From contig NZ_CP107918.1 of NCBI RefSeq assembly GCF_036014195.1, positions 6,758,001 to 6,822,000 of the forward strand: a stretch of 64,000 nt of DNA. The letters are read 5' to 3'. Source of the DNA: Streptomyces sp. NBC_00442. GTDB lineage: Bacteria > Actinomycetota > Actinomycetes > Streptomycetales > Streptomycetaceae. Shown piece by piece: positions 13,746 through 22,599 of this stretch (position 1 is the stretch's first letter; every line of letters starts with the position of its first letter). Under the pieces are notes generated by a model. The model was given only the letters and a program-made list of their open reading frames with translations. It did not search any database and was not told the origin of the DNA. The translations under genes and the position numbers were made by a program.

Positions 13746-14426
13746 CTACTCGTCAGGGCCGAGCGCGGGCCGGCGGGCCACGCCCAGGACGCACGGCGAC
13801 GAGGGCGCAGGGATGCCCCGCTCCGGCACCCGCAGGTGGCGGTGGCCGACCATTTCGAAGCCCGCCGCCTCGATCGCGCCCAGCGGGTCGCGCGCCGTGT
13901 GGCAGCCGCCGAACAGCATCGGCCACACCGTGCGGTCCAAGCCGCGCTGCACGGTCGCGAGCACCCGGCCCTCGGCCCTGCCGTGCTCGAAGAAGCGCAG
14001 CTCACCGCCCGGACGCAGCACGCGGCGGATCTCGCCGAGCGCGCGGGGCAGATCGCGTACCGAACACAGCACCAACGAGGCGACCGCCGCGTCGAAGGCC
14101 TCGCTCTTGACCGGCAGCGCCTCCGCCGCGCCCGGCACCACGTCCACCGGGACCTCGGCCATGAGTGCCGCCCGGACCGCCAACTGCCTCAGCGTGCGCT
14201 CCGGTTCCAGCGCCACCACCTCGGACACGGCCGCCGGATAGTGCGCGAAGTTGAGCCCGTTCCCGGCGCCGATCTCGATGACGCGCCCCGACAGGCCGTC
14301 GAGGAGCTCGGCGCGGTGCCGGGCGATCCCGGCCTTCAGGTCGACCGCCTCGCTGTAGCGGGCGTAGAAGCGGGCGAACACCGGATGGTGCACGGCATCC
14401 GGTGCGATCGTGGTGCGCGGCGCCAT
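13746..14426 (-). CDS. Class I SAM-dependent methyltransferase
   Basis: This 226-residue enzyme carries motif I, VIEIGAGNGLNFAHYP (about residues 50-65), and motif II, VVALEPE. The order and spacing are those of Methyltransf_11 (UbiE/phospholipid-methyltransferase-like) enzymes. It also has FFEHGR, common in membrane-lipid or small-molecule methylases. The substrate is not evident. The gene starts at ATG 14426 behind AGGAGG and is not closely linked to its neighbours. Confidence 0.85.
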   Translation of the reverse strand: MAPRTTIAPDAVHHPVFARFYARYSEAVDLKAGIARHRAELLDGLSGRVIEIGAGNGLNFAHYPAAVSEVVALEPERTLRQLAVRAALMAEVPVDVVPGAAEALPVKSEAFDAAVASLVLCSVRDLPRALGEIRRVLRPGGELRFFEHGRAEGRVLATVQRGLDRTVWPMLFGGCHTARDPLGAIEAAGFEMVGHRHLRVPERGIPAPSSPCVLGVARRPALGPDE

Positions 14427-14496
14427 GACGGACCTCCTGAGCCTGCGGACAAGCCGGGGTACACCCCTACTCGCATTGTCCCCGTGCCAGGCCCGC

Positions 14497-14859
14497 TCAC
14501 CCGTCGGCGGACTCCACGAAGCAGAACTCGTTGTCCTCCGGATCGCGCATCACCTGGAAGGTGCCCTGCGCGTCGGTCACCGTCGCACCCACCGGGTGCG
14601 CCCCGCGCCGCACGGCCGCGGCCCGCGCCCGGCCCACGTCCTCGACCGCGATGTCGAGATGCAGCCGGTTCTTGGCCGCCTTCGTCCCGGGCACCTTCTG
14701 GAACGCGAGACGTGGCGTGCCCGGCGGGTCGACATGGGCCCACGACGAGTCGCGGACCACCGGGCGCCCGCCGAGCAGCGCCGCCCAGAACCGCGCGAGC
14801 CGCCCCGGGTCGGCGCAGTCCACGACGAGCTGCCCGAGGCGGGCCCGTAACACAGCCAT
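14497..14859 (-). CDS. VOC-family (glyoxalase-like) protein
   Basis: The 120-residue product has the paired beta-alpha-beta-beta-beta modules of the vicinal oxygen chelate fold. The second half reads RLHLDIAVEDVGRARAAAV and ends FQVMRDPEDNEFCFVE, a glyoxalase-like metal-ligand region. The first base of its ATG is the last base of the bioD stop, so it is translationally coupled to the biotin genes. Its role in that operon is unknown. Confidence 0.85.
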   Translation of the reverse strand: MAVLRARLGQLVVDCADPGRLARFWAALLGGRPVVRDSSWAHVDPPGTPRLAFQKVPGTKAAKNRLHLDIAVEDVGRARAAAVRRGAHPVGATVTDAQGTFQVMRDPEDNEFCFVESADG

Positions 14860-15551
14860 CAGCTACTCCAAACGCCGCCGAGCGCGGGGGCGAGCCAACG
14901 GGCCGCCCGGGTACGGAAGTCGGTGGGCGCCAGCCGTCCGGCGCCCTCGGGTACGGTGCCGAGCAAGGGTGCACCGGCCGATTGGGGCAGGTCCACCAGG
15001 TTGCAGCGAGAGGCCAGATCGGGCTCTGCGGGCCAGCTGCCCACGACGACCCCGGCGAACTCGATGCCCCGGGCCCGCAGGGCCTCGCCGGTCAGGGCCG
15101 TCGAGTTGAGTGTGCCCAGTCCGGCGGGCGTCACCACCACGACGGGCGCGCCGAGGATCCGGGCGGCGTCCGCGAGGGTGCCGCCCTCCTCGTCGAAGCG
15201 GACCAGGAGACCGCCCGCGCCCTCGACCAGAACCAGGTCGTGCCCGGTGGCCAGCTTCGCCGCCGCCTCGGCGACCTCCTCGGGACCGACGGGGGTCATG
15301 CCCGCCCGACGCGCCGCGGTGCCCGGCGCCAACGGCTCCGGGAACCGGGCCAGTTCGGCCCCGGTCACCGCGTCACCCGCGAGCCGCCTCACCTCGGCCA
15401 CGTCACCCGGCTCGCCCGGCGCGACCCCCGTCTGGGCGGGTTTGAGCACCGCCACCGAACGGCCGCCGGCGAGCGCCAGGGCGGCGATCGCCGCCGTGGT
15501 GATGGTCTTGCCGATCTCGGTCCCCGTACCGCTCACGACCAGAATCGTCAT
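14859..15551 (-). CDS. bioD: Dethiobiotin synthetase
   Basis: BioD closes the ureido ring of dethiobiotin from 7,8-diaminopelargonate, CO2 and ATP. The 230-residue protein begins MTILVVSGTGTEIGKTITTA, which includes the P-loop GTGTEIGKT, and later shows VLKPAQTG and LVEGAGGLLVRF, the family's ligand-binding motifs. The start at 15551 was chosen because the upstream codons are Arg-rich and run into bioA. It lies one base from the bioA stop. Confidence 0.95.
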   Translation of the reverse strand: MTILVVSGTGTEIGKTITTAAIAALALAGGRSVAVLKPAQTGVAPGEPGDVAEVRRLAGDAVTGAELARFPEPLAPGTAARRAGMTPVGPEEVAEAAAKLATGHDLVLVEGAGGLLVRFDEEGGTLADAARILGAPVVVVTPAGLGTLNSTALTGEALRARGIEFAGVVVGSWPAEPDLASRCNLVDLPQSAGAPLLGTVPEGAGRLAPTDFRTRAARWLAPALGGVWSS

Positions 15552-15552
15552 C

Positions 15553-16842
15553 TCAGCCCTCCCGCGCCGCCGCGCACACCGCACGGCAGATACGCGCCAG
15601 ATCGTCGTCGTCCGTCACATAGGGCGGCATCGTGTAGATCAGGTCCCGGAACGGCCGCAGCCACACGCCCTCGCGCACGGCCGCGGCGGTCGCCGCCTTC
15701 ATGTCCACGTCGTGATCCAGCTGGACCACGCCGATGGCGCCGAGCACCCGCACATCGCGCACGCCCTCGATGGAGCGGGCCGCGCCGAGGCCGTCGAGCA
15801 GACCGGCCTCGATCCGCTCGACCTCGCCCCGCCAGTCCTGGCCGAGCAGCAGGTCGATCGAGGCGAGCGCCACCGCCGCCGCCAGCGGATTGCCCATGAA
15901 CGTCGGGCCGTGGGCGAGCACCGGGACCTCCCCGGACGAGATGCCGTCGGCCACCCGGCTCGTGCACAGCGTCGCCGCCATCGACAGATAGCCGCCGGTC
16001 AGTGCCTTGCCGACGCACATCACGTCCGGTGAGACGCCCGCATGGTCCGCCGCGAACAGCGCACCCGTGCGGCCGAAGCCGGAGGCGATCTCGTCGAACA
16101 CGAGCAGCACGCCGTGCTCGTCGCAGGCCTCGCGCAGTACCCGCAGGTACTCCGGCGGGTGAAAGCGCATGCCGCCGGCGCCCTGCACCACCGGTTCCAC
16201 GATCACCGCGGCCACCTCGTCGGCATGGCGCGCGATCGCCTCGCGCAGCTCCCGCGCGTACGCCTGATCGAAGCCGGCCGGAGGGGCGTCCACGAACACC
16301 TGCTTGGGCAGTGCGCCCTGCCACAGCTCGTGCATCCCGCCCTCGGGGTCGCACACCGACATCGGCTGCCAGGTGTCGCCGTGGTAGCCGCCGCGCCAGG
16401 TGAACAGGCGCTGCTTGCGCGGCCGCCCGACCGAGCGCCAGTACTGCAGGCACATCTTCACGGCGACCTCGACGGAGACCGACCCCGAGTCGCTGAGGAA
16501 GACGTGCTGGAGCGGCCCGGGGGTGATCTCGACGAGCCGGGCGGCGAGCCGGACGGCGGGCTCATGCGTGAGCCCGCCGAACATGACGTGGCTCATCCGG
16601 TCCAGCTGGCCGCGCACCGCCTCGTTGAGCACCGGGTGGTTGTAGCCGTGCACGGCCGACCACCAGGACGCCATGCCGTCGATCAACTCGCGCTGCCCGT
16701 ACGCCGGTTCGGCGAGCTTGAGCCGTACGCCAGACGCCGATTCCACCAGGAGCTGCTCCTGACGGCCCGGCATCGGACCGTAGGGATGCCAGACGTGCCG
16801 GCGGTCGAGGTCGAGCAGCTGTGCGGGGGAGTGCTCAGGCAT
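15553..16842 (-). CDS. bioA: Adenosylmethionine-8-amino-7-oxononanoate aminotransferase
   Basis: BioA makes 7,8-diaminopelargonate using SAM as amino donor and PLP. The 429-residue protein begins [20 protein letters not shown], has the substrate motif [20 protein letters not shown] for PLP phosphate binding, [13 protein letters not shown], and the PLP lysine in [10 protein letters not shown]. The start overlaps the end of bioB by eight bases and the stop lies two bases from bioD, so bioB-bioA-bioD (and the VOC gene) form one transcript. Confidence 0.95.
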   Translation of the reverse strand: MPEHSPAQLLDLDRRHVWHPYGPMPGRQEQLLVESASGVRLKLAEPAYGQRELIDGMASWWSAVHGYNHPVLNEAVRGQLDRMSHVMFGGLTHEPAVRLAARLVEITPGPLQHVFLSDSGSVSVEVAVKMCLQYWRSVGRPRKQRLFTWRGGYHGDTWQPMSVCDPEGGMHELWQGALPKQVFVDAPPAGFDQAYARELREAIARHADEVAAVIVEPVVQGAGGMRFHPPEYLRVLREACDEHGVLLVFDEIASGFGRTGALFAADHAGVSPDVMCVGKALTGGYLSMAATLCTSRVADGISSGEVPVLAHGPTFMGNPLAAAVALASIDLLLGQDWRGEVERIEAGLLDGLGAARSIEGVRDVRVLGAIGVVQLDHDVDMKAATAAAVREGVWLRPFRDLIYTMPPYVTDDDDLARICRAVCAAAREG

Positions 16843-18082
16843 TGGGCGCGAGATCCGTCCCCGCGCCGCGGCGGCGCACGGCCACCAGATCCGTGCGCGC
16901 CTGGTCGGCCGGAGCCGGCTCGGGCGCCGCGGACGCGCCGTGGCCGCCACAGGGGCCGCAGCCGCCGCCCTCGTGGGAGCCGCACGCGCCGTCCTCGTGG
17001 GAGCCGCAGCCGGCGGGGGACGTGCCGCACCCCGCGCCGGAGGCCTCCGTGCCACAGCCCGAGGCGGCGAGCGCGTCGGCGCGGTGACGGGGAAGCGTGG
17101 TGGTGCCCGCGCCCTCCACCTCGAACCCGGCGTCCGCGATCATGTCGAGGTCGGTCTGCCCCGCCTGGCCCTCACTGGTCAGGTAGTCGCCCAGGAAGAT
17201 CGAGTTGACCAGGTGCAGCGCGAGCGGCTGCATCGAGCGCAGATGCACCTCGCGCCCGCCCGCGAGCCGCACCTCGACGTCCGGGCACACGAACCGCGTC
17301 ATGGCCAGGATGCGCAGGCAGCGCTGCGGCGTGAGGTTCCACTCCTTGCCGAGCGGGGTGCCCTCGAAGGGGATGAGGAAGTTCACCGGCACCGAGTCCG
17401 GGTCGAGCTCGCGCAGCGAGAAGACCACGTCCACCAGGTCCTCGTCGGACTCGCCCATGCCCGCGATCAGACCCGAGCAGGCCGAGAGCCCCGCGCCGTG
17501 CGCCTTGGTCACGGTGTCCACACGGTCCTGGTAGGTGTGCGTGGAGGTGATGTCCCCGTACGTCGCCTCGGACGTGTTGAGGTTGTGGTTGTACGCGTCC
17601 GCGCCGGCCGCGCGCAGCCGCTCGGCCTGGCCGTCGGAGAGCAGCCCGAGGCAGGCGCAGACCTCGACGCCCTCGTTCTGCTCCTTGATCGTCTCGATGG
17701 TCTCGGAGACGCGGGCGATGTCGCGGTCCGTGGGGCCGCGGCCGCTGGCCACCAGACAGACCCGCTTCGCGCCGCCCGCCACGCCCGCGGCCGCCGCCTT
17801 GGACGCCTCGTCGGGCTTCAGCCAGGTGTACTTCAGGATGTCGGCCTTGGAGCCGAGCCGCTGGGAGCAGTACGAACAGTCCTCGGGACACAGGCCCGAC
17901 TTCAGGTTGACCAGATAGTTCAGCTTCACCCGGCGGCCGAACCACTGGCGGCGCACCTTGCCGGCCGCGGCCACCACATCGAGCAGTTCGTCGTCGGAGG
18001 TCGCCAGTACGGCGAGTGCCTCTTCGCGGGTCGGCAGTTCGCGCCGCAACCCCTTGTCCACCAGCGTGTTCAGCAGGTCCAT
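16835..18082 (-). CDS. bioB: Biotin synthase with Cys/Gly/His-rich C-terminal tail
   Basis: BioB inserts sulfur into dethiobiotin by radical SAM chemistry. The 4Fe-4S motif [10 protein letters not shown] is near residue 58, with YNHNLNTSE and the later R/C ligands of the second cluster also visible. From about residue 340 the protein continues for some 70 residues with seven or more Cys within [24 protein letters not shown] repeats, ending [17 protein letters not shown]. coli BioB (346 residues) lacks this tail. The tail may bind metal or be a cluster-repair or sulfur site. The start at 18082 precedes [17 protein letters not shown] and lies opposite bioF. Confidence 0.93.
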   Translation of the reverse strand: MDLLNTLVDKGLRRELPTREEALAVLATSDDELLDVVAAAGKVRRQWFGRRVKLNYLVNLKSGLCPEDCSYCSQRLGSKADILKYTWLKPDEASKAAAAGVAGGAKRVCLVASGRGPTDRDIARVSETIETIKEQNEGVEVCACLGLLSDGQAERLRAAGADAYNHNLNTSEATYGDITSTHTYQDRVDTVTKAHGAGLSACSGLIAGMGESDEDLVDVVFSLRELDPDSVPVNFLIPFEGTPLGKEWNLTPQRCLRILAMTRFVCPDVEVRLAGGREVHLRSMQPLALHLVNSIFLGDYLTSEGQAGQTDLDMIADAGFEVEGAGTTTLPRHRADALAASGCGTEASGAGCGTSPAGCGSHEDGACGSHEGGGCGPCGGHGASAAPEPAPADQARTDLVAVRRRGAGTDLAPNA

Positions 18083-18167
18083 GGCGCCGATCTTCGCGCA
18101 CGGCACCGCCCCTGGCCAAGGTAGGGATCCCACAACACAGCCCGTTTGAGGTGTGTGTATCGCCACA

Positions 18168-18183
18168 CCATGACCAGTCATGG
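18168..18183. promoter_or_regulatory. Palindrome in the bioB/bioF divergent promoter region
   Basis: CCATGAC at 18168-18174 and GTCATGG at 18177-18183 are exact inverted repeats around two bases. A second weaker dyad, GTGTG/CACAC, lies just to its left (about 18151-18167). A TAGGGT element at 18191-18196 could serve as the -10 of bioF. A biotin-responsive repressor is the natural candidate, but the sequence is not one I can assign to a known regulator. Confidence 0.45.
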
Positions 18184-18227
18184 CACCGGCTAGGGTCTGT
18201 CGGCAGCCTACAAAAAGGGACTCCACC

Positions 18228-19370
18228 ATGTTGCGAGCGCCGTTCGACTGGATCGACAGCGAATCGGAGCGCCGCGAGCGCGCCGGTCTGGTCCGCACGC
18301 TCCGGCCGCGCGACGTGCACCAGGACCTGCTCGACCTGGCGAGCAACGACTACCTCGGGCTCACCCGGCACCCGGTGGTCACGGCCGGCGCGGCCGATGC
18401 GGCGCACCGCTGGGGCGCCGGCGCGACCGGGTCCCGCCTGGTGACGGGCACCACCGCGCTGCACGCGGAACTGGAGCGCGAACTCGCCGACTTCTGCGGC
18501 TTCGAGTCCGCCCTCGTCCTCTCCTCCGGGTACGCGGCGAACCTGGCGGCCCTGACCGCGCTCGGCCCGCACGGCTCCCTGATCGTCTCCGACGCCGCCA
18601 ACCACGCCTCCATCGTCGACGGCTGCCGGCTCGCCCGTGCCCGTACCGAGGTCGTGCCGCACGCCGACCCCGACGCCGTCCGCAAGGCGCTCGACGCCCA
18701 CGAGGGCCCCGCGCTCGTGGTGTCGGACTCGGTGTTCTCGGTGGACGGCGACGCCGCACCGTTGCCCCAACTGGCCGAAAAATGCCGGGAGTTCGGGGCA
18801 GCCCTCGTCGTGGACGACGCGCATGGGCTCGGGGTGCTGGGCGCGGGCGGGCGCGGCGCGCCGCACGCGGCGGGGCTGGCGGGCGCGGACGACGTCGTCG
18901 CCACGGTCACCCTGTCGAAGTCCCTCGGCAGCCAGGGCGGTGCGGTCCTCGGGCCGGCCCGGGTCATCCGGCACCTGGTGAACGCGGCGCGCACCTTCAT
19001 CTTCGACACCGGGCTCGCGCCCGCGGCGGCCGGCGGCGCACTCGCCGCGCTGCGTCTGCTGCGCGCGGAGCCGGAGCGCGCGGCCCGCGCCCGAGCCGTC
19101 GCCGTCGAGCTGCACGGCAGGCTCATCGCGGCGGGGCACGCCGCGGTGCGCCCCGATGCCGCGGTGGTCTCCGTGCGGGCCCCCTCTCCGGAGGCGGCCG
19201 TGACCTGGGCGGCCGACTGCCGGGCGGCCGGCCTGGTCGTCGGTTGCTTCCGCCCGCCGTCGGTGCCGGACGGCATCTCGCGGATCCGGCTCACGGCGCG
19301 TGCCGACCTGACGCACCAGCAGATCGACAGGGCGGTGGGCGCGATCCTGAGGACCGCGCCCACCGTCTGA
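18228..19370 (+). CDS. bioF: 8-amino-7-oxononanoate synthase
   Basis: BioF condenses pimeloyl thioester with alanine, PLP-dependently. The 380-residue protein has [12 protein letters not shown] near residue 40, [24 protein letters not shown] for PLP ring stacking, and the PLP lysine in [11 protein letters not shown]. The start at ATG 18228 follows AAGGGA. It is divergent from bioB-A-D, so all the late biotin steps are encoded here. Pimelate formation genes are not seen. Confidence 0.94.
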   Translation: MLRAPFDWIDSESERRERAGLVRTLRPRDVHQDLLDLASNDYLGLTRHPVVTAGAADAAHRWGAGATGSRLVTGTTALHAELERELADFCGFESALVLSSGYAANLAALTALGPHGSLIVSDAANHASIVDGCRLARARTEVVPHADPDAVRKALDAHEGPALVVSDSVFSVDGDAAPLPQLAEKCREFGAALVVDDAHGLGVLGAGGRGAPHAAGLAGADDVVATVTLSKSLGSQGGAVLGPARVIRHLVNAARTFIFDTGLAPAAAGGALAALRLLRAEPERAARARAVAVELHGRLIAAGHAAVRPDAAVVSVRAPSPEAAVTWAADCRAAGLVVGCFRPPSVPDGISRIRLTARADLTHQQIDRAVGAILRTAPTV

Positions 19371-19436
19371 CGTACCCGCTGTGTGCCGTGCCCGCTGTGT
19401 GGCGTACCCACTGCGTGGCGTACCGCTGTGTGGCGT
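19371..19436. repeat. About four 16-base tandem repeats between convergent genes
   Basis: The unit CGTACCCGCTGTGTGG recurs with small changes from just after the bioF stop to just before the DUF397 stop. Copies show CGTGCC or CGTACC and CGCTGTGTGG or CACTGCGTGG. No coding role is evident, and the array fills the whole gap between two convergent genes. Confidence 0.7.
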
Positions 19437-19440
19437 ACCG

Positions 19441-19662
19441 TCAACTGGCCGCGGACACCAGCGAGATGAAGCGTTGCCAGGCCGGGTCGCCGAAGAGCAG
19501 CGCGGGCCCGTCGATCCGTTGGGAGTCGCGCACGGCAAGCAGCTCGCCCTTGAGCCGGGCCGTCTCGACACAGTTGTTCATGCCCACGCTACGGCTGCTG
19601 CGCCGCCACGAGGCATGGGTGAGGGATGTACTGGAAGGAACGTGCGCAGGGTGTGTGGACAT
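19441..19662 (-). CDS. DUF397 domain protein
   Basis: The 73-residue protein contains the DUF397 pattern: ASWRRSSRS near the start, NNCVETA, LLAVRDS, and GPALLFGDPAWQRFISLV at the end. In Streptomyces such proteins are encoded next to XRE regulators with a DUF5753-like C-terminus and act with them in developmental or antibiotic regulation. Here it follows such a regulator by 23 bases in the same direction. Confidence 0.9.
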   Translation of the reverse strand: MSTHPAHVPSSTSLTHASWRRSSRSVGMNNCVETARLKGELLAVRDSQRIDGPALLFGDPAWQRFISLVSAAS

Positions 19663-19685
19663 CTCGCCTCCCCACCCGCCACGAA

Positions 19686-20549
19686 CTAGCCCGGTTCCTC
19701 CCGGGCTGCCCTGGCGATGAGATCCAACGACTCCTCGGAGGAAAGCGCGTGTGCCTGGACGGTCTGGAACGCGGCACTGTACGCCTCGAGGTCTTCTCTC
19801 CGTTCGAGGTAGAGGCTACTCGTCAAGTGGTCGATAACCACCACATCCAGATCGGAAATGGCCGGAAACGAAAAGATAAGGAAGGGACCGGTCAGTCCTC
19901 TATAGGCGCCATGGCGGAAGGGGATGACCTGTAGCCGGACGTGCGGCAGCGCGGCGATGTCGAGGAGGTGCCGCAACTGTTCGCGCATGGCTCGCGGCCC
20001 GCCCACCCGGCGACGCACCACTGCCTCGTCGACGACCGCGCTGAGCGCCAGCGGCGGGTCGGCGCGCAGCACTTCCTGGCGGGCGATCCGCACCTCCACC
20101 AGCGCGTCCACCTTCGCGGGCGCAAGGCCCTCGAGCGCTGCCCGCGTCACCGCCCGCGCGTACGCGGGAGTCTGGAGCAGGCCGGGCACCACCGAGGTCT
20201 CCAGGGTGCGGGCCGAACGCGCCTGCGACTCAAGGCTGATGAAGTCGCGGTACTGCGGCGGCAGCAGCCCGCGGTAGGCATGCGCCCAGTCCACCCCGCT
20301 GCCTCCCGCCGCATCGGTCAACGCGCCCAACAAGGCGCGAAGTTGAGGGTCGTGGACCCCATAGGCGTCGAGCAGCCGAGCCACGTCGCCGGGCTTCACG
20401 CCGCTGCGCCCGGTTTCGATCCGGCTCACCTTTGACTGGTGCCAGCCGACGAGTTGGGCGGCCTCCCCGCTCGTGAGCCCCATCCGGTCGCGCAACCGGC
20501 GCAGCTCCTCGCCGAGCTTGCGTCTGCGCACCGCCGGCCCGTGCCCCAT
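19686..20549 (-). CDS. XRE-family regulator with DUF5753-type C-terminal domain
   Basis: The 287-residue protein starts at ATG 20549 behind AAGGAGG. A helix-turn-helix (residues about 10-60, RLRDRMGLTSGEAAQLVGWH onward) is followed by the DUF5753 region from about residue 90, with QTPAYARAVTRA and a VIPFRHGAYRGLTGPFLI segment. Members of this group pair with DUF397 proteins. The longer upstream reading would cover the promoter region and was rejected. It is divergent from an anti-sigma-type ATPase. Confidence 0.9.
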   Translation of the reverse strand: MGHGPAVRRRKLGEELRRLRDRMGLTSGEAAQLVGWHQSKVSRIETGRSGVKPGDVARLLDAYGVHDPQLRALLGALTDAAGGSGVDWAHAYRGLLPPQYRDFISLESQARSARTLETSVVPGLLQTPAYARAVTRAALEGLAPAKVDALVEVRIARQEVLRADPPLALSAVVDEAVVRRRVGGPRAMREQLRHLLDIAALPHVRLQVIPFRHGAYRGLTGPFLIFSFPAISDLDVVVIDHLTSSLYLERREDLEAYSAAFQTVQAHALSSEESLDLIARAAREEPG

Positions 20550-20640
20550 GGTCGCCTCCTTCGCTTCCGGCGCTTCCGGCGAGGGGTAAGTGTGGGCCCA
20601 AATGCGTTCTGTCGTCGCAGAGTTCACCGCTTTGAGCGAC

Positions 20641-20656
20641 AGATATATGCATATCT
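20641..20656. promoter_or_regulatory. AT-rich palindrome between XRE regulator and HATPase genes
   Basis: AGATAT at 20641-20646 and ATATCT at 20651-20656 are exact inverted repeats around ATGC. The stretch is exceptionally AT-rich for this genome and lies in the 244-base divergent promoter region, so it may combine an operator for the XRE regulator with promoter elements. Confidence 0.5.
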
Positions 20657-20793
20657 TGGTGGATCGCACCCAAGACCGGCACGATGAGTGGCACTCTGGC
20701 GCGAAGCACAGTCCGAGGCCGACATCGTCTCCGCGAGCGCTCATCCGCTACGAGACCTCGAGCCGGCCCGGGTGGGAAAGGGACAGCGTCGCC

Positions 20794-21237
20794 ATGGCAG
20801 ACCATCTCGAAGCAACCGTCACGCTGCCGAGCGATCCCGCATCGGTCTCCGCCGCGCGGCGCCATGTCGCCACGATCCTCGCCGATTGGGGCCTGCCGCC
20901 CGAAGCCGAAGCCGTCGACACGGTGCGCCTCATCGTCTCGGAGCTCGCCACCAACGCCGTGCAGCACACCCTCGGACAGTCACCCACCTTCACGGTGGAG
21001 CTCCGCCTCGAACGCGAGGAGGTGCTCAGGATCGGTGTCACCGACAGCCATCCGCGCTGGCCGAAACGATTGCCCGCCGCCGTCCAGCAGGACAACGGGC
21101 GGGGCATGGTCATCATTCGCTGGCTCGCGGCCGAGTCCGGCGGCAAGCTGTCGGTCACGCCCACGGCGGACGGCGGCAAGACGGTCTGGATCGCGCTGCC
21201 GTGGCACACGGAGACGGCCGCGGTGCGGAGCGGTTAG
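20794..21237 (+). CDS. HATPase_c anti-sigma-factor-type kinase (RsbW/SpoIIAB-like)
   Basis: The 147-residue protein begins MADHLEATVTLPSDPASVSA. It has the N-box SELATNAVQHT near residue 55 and the G-box DNGRGMVII near residue 108, with no histidine-kinase dimerisation domain. Such stand-alone ATPases occur in dozens in Streptomyces and bind sigma factors or anti-sigma antagonists. The partner is not in the window. With the divergent XRE and DUF397 genes it forms the usual conservon-like trio. Confidence 0.88.
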   Translation: MADHLEATVTLPSDPASVSAARRHVATILADWGLPPEAEAVDTVRLIVSELATNAVQHTLGQSPTFTVELRLEREEVLRIGVTDSHPRWPKRLPAAVQQDNGRGMVIIRWLAAESGGKLSVTPTADGGKTVWIALPWHTETAAVRSG

Positions 21238-21287
21238 CCCGGACCGCCGGACGCCCCGCACCGCCGGACACCGGCGCGCGGGGGAGG

Positions 21288-21758
21288 TCAGCCCACGCGC
21301 CCGTACCAGACGCTGTGGCTCCAGATCCGCTCCAGGCGCACGACGGTGCCGGACTTGGGGGAGTGCCAGATCCGGCCCTCCCCGGCGTAGATGCCCACGT
21401 GGTACACGCTGCCCCCGGAGTGGAAGAACACCAGGTCGCCGGCCTTGCGCGAGGAGGCCGAGACGTGCCGGGAGCTGTTGTACTGCTGCTGCGCCGAGCG
21501 GGGCAGCCTGCGGCCCGCCTGCTTGAACGAGTAGAGCGTGAGCCCCGAACAGTCGAAGCGGGACGGGCCCGACGCCCCGTACTGGTAGGGCGCGCCCTTC
21601 TTCGACGCCGCCACGTGAAGCGCCCTTGCGGCCACCGCGGCGGCGCTCGCCTCGGGCGCGGTGCCCGGTGCCAGCGTCGTCGCGCTCACGGCGAGGGTGA
21701 GGGCACAGACGGCACCGAGACGGACGGCCAGGGACGGAACGTATGTCTGCGCGGTCAT
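21288..21758 (-). CDS. Secreted NlpC/P60-family cell-wall hydrolase
   Basis: The 156-residue protein has a signal peptide (about residues 1-38, ending near ASAAAVAA) and an NlpC/P60 domain with catalytic Cys in SRFDCSGLTLYSF, His in GGSVYHVGIYAG, and a third polar residue in WHSPKSG. It should cleave peptidoglycan stem peptides outside the cell. ATG 21758 was chosen over the TTG two codons upstream because of the GAAGGG ribosome site. A ydaO-type riboswitch lies directly upstream, so c-di-AMP is expected to switch it off. Confidence 0.92.
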   Translation of the reverse strand: MTAQTYVPSLAVRLGAVCALTLAVSATTLAPGTAPEASAAAVAARALHVAASKKGAPYQYGASGPSRFDCSGLTLYSFKQAGRRLPRSAQQQYNSSRHVSASSRKAGDLVFFHSGGSVYHVGIYAGEGRIWHSPKSGTVVRLERIWSHSVWYGRVG

Positions 21759-21771
21759 GCGCAACCCTTCG

Positions 21772-21995
21772 TCAAACCGCCTGCGAAGGATGACCTGTCG
21801 GGTTCGGACTGGCGAAGACGCCCGGCCGCGTGAACGGCTTCACCCCGAGGGAGGGCCGACCCTCGGCCCTCCCGAAGTACTCGGGTCCTCCACTCCTGCC
21901 GGTCCACTCCTGTCGACCAGTCGTCCGGAACGGCGGCAGGACTCGGCGTCCGCCCGGACCGCCCCGCCGAGGTGGCGGGGGCTTGTCGTCTCAGG
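21772..21995 (-). ncRNA. ydaO/yuaA-type (c-di-AMP) riboswitch
   Basis: Read on the minus strand, the leader of the NlpC/P60 gene contains the class's conserved blocks: GGGGTGAA (21839-21846), a variable hairpin GGGAGGGCCGA/TCGGCCCTCCC (21850-21874), CCGAACCCGACAG (21795-21807) and the closing AGGCGG (about 21778-21784), immediately before the ribosome site. This class senses c-di-AMP and is known before cell-wall lytic enzyme genes in Streptomyces. The 5' limit is approximate. Confidence 0.8.
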
Positions 21996-22024
21996 GATCT
22001 TCACGCACCGACTGTCGTATTTCC

Positions 22025-22071
22025 GACCCGAAACGGCTTTGTGTGAGGCTGCTCACGGATGAACCGTTTGG
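22025..22071. promoter_or_regulatory. Long-spaced inverted repeat upstream of the riboswitch
   Basis: CCGAAACGG near 22029-22037 and CCGTTTGGG near 22062-22070 are nearly exact inverted repeats about 25 bases apart, located where the promoter of the riboswitch transcript should be. The whole 21759-22284 gap holds the riboswitch, this dyad and no further gene that I can support. Confidence 0.4.
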
Positions 22072-22284
22072 GTGGACAAGGGTGCTTCGACACCCCTCCG
22101 AAAGGGGCTGACGAGCCTCGTACCAGCAACGGAAGGATCGATTCCGCATCGTTGGCGGACGCAATAAGCACCTCATAAGGGCCGATGAAAGGAGCCACGC
22201 GTGGGCCGATCGGGGGTACTCCTTCTGGTCCGTTTCGCCGGCCCCTTGAGCGCGTCGGACCCCCTTTGCTCCATTCGGTGCCCT

Positions 22285-22593
22285 CTAACCCGCTCTCCTC
22301 GGCGGCACGCCGACCCGGCCCGCGCGGCGCTCGCCGTCCAGCACGCGCAGCGCCCGCGTCAGCGTGCCGGCGTCCACCCGTGCCTCCCCGCGCAGATGCA
22401 TCGTGGTGAGGGCCTCCCTCAGTGCGGCCGCCCGGCCCACCAGTGCCTGTGCCGCACGCAGTGCACCGTAGGTGTCGTGGCCGTGGGCCGGGTTGATGCG
22501 GCCGAGCAGATCGACCACTTCGAGATAGGAGTCGATGAACGCGGCCTCGGCGCGCGTCAGCGCGGGCAGCGGCGGAAGTTCGGGCGGCAGCAC
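22285..22593 (-). CDS. Hypothetical protein linked to ClpP-like gene (102 aa)
   Basis: The product begins MLPPELPPLPALTRAEAAFI and is helical, with a DSYLEVVDLLGRINPAHGHD stretch. It starts six bases after the stop of the ClpP-like gene and is surely cotranscribed. The arrangement suggests a partner or regulator of that unusual ClpP. I do not recognise the family. Confidence 0.75.
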   Translation of the reverse strand: MLPPELPPLPALTRAEAAFIDSYLEVVDLLGRINPAHGHDTYGALRAAQALVGRAAALREALTTMHLRGEARVDAGTLTRALRVLDGERRAGRVGVPPRRAG

Positions 22594-22599
22594 CGTGAT

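Noticed and set aside
19371..19436. CRISPR array
   Set aside because: The 16-base tandem units have no spacers between them and there are no cas genes anywhere in the window.
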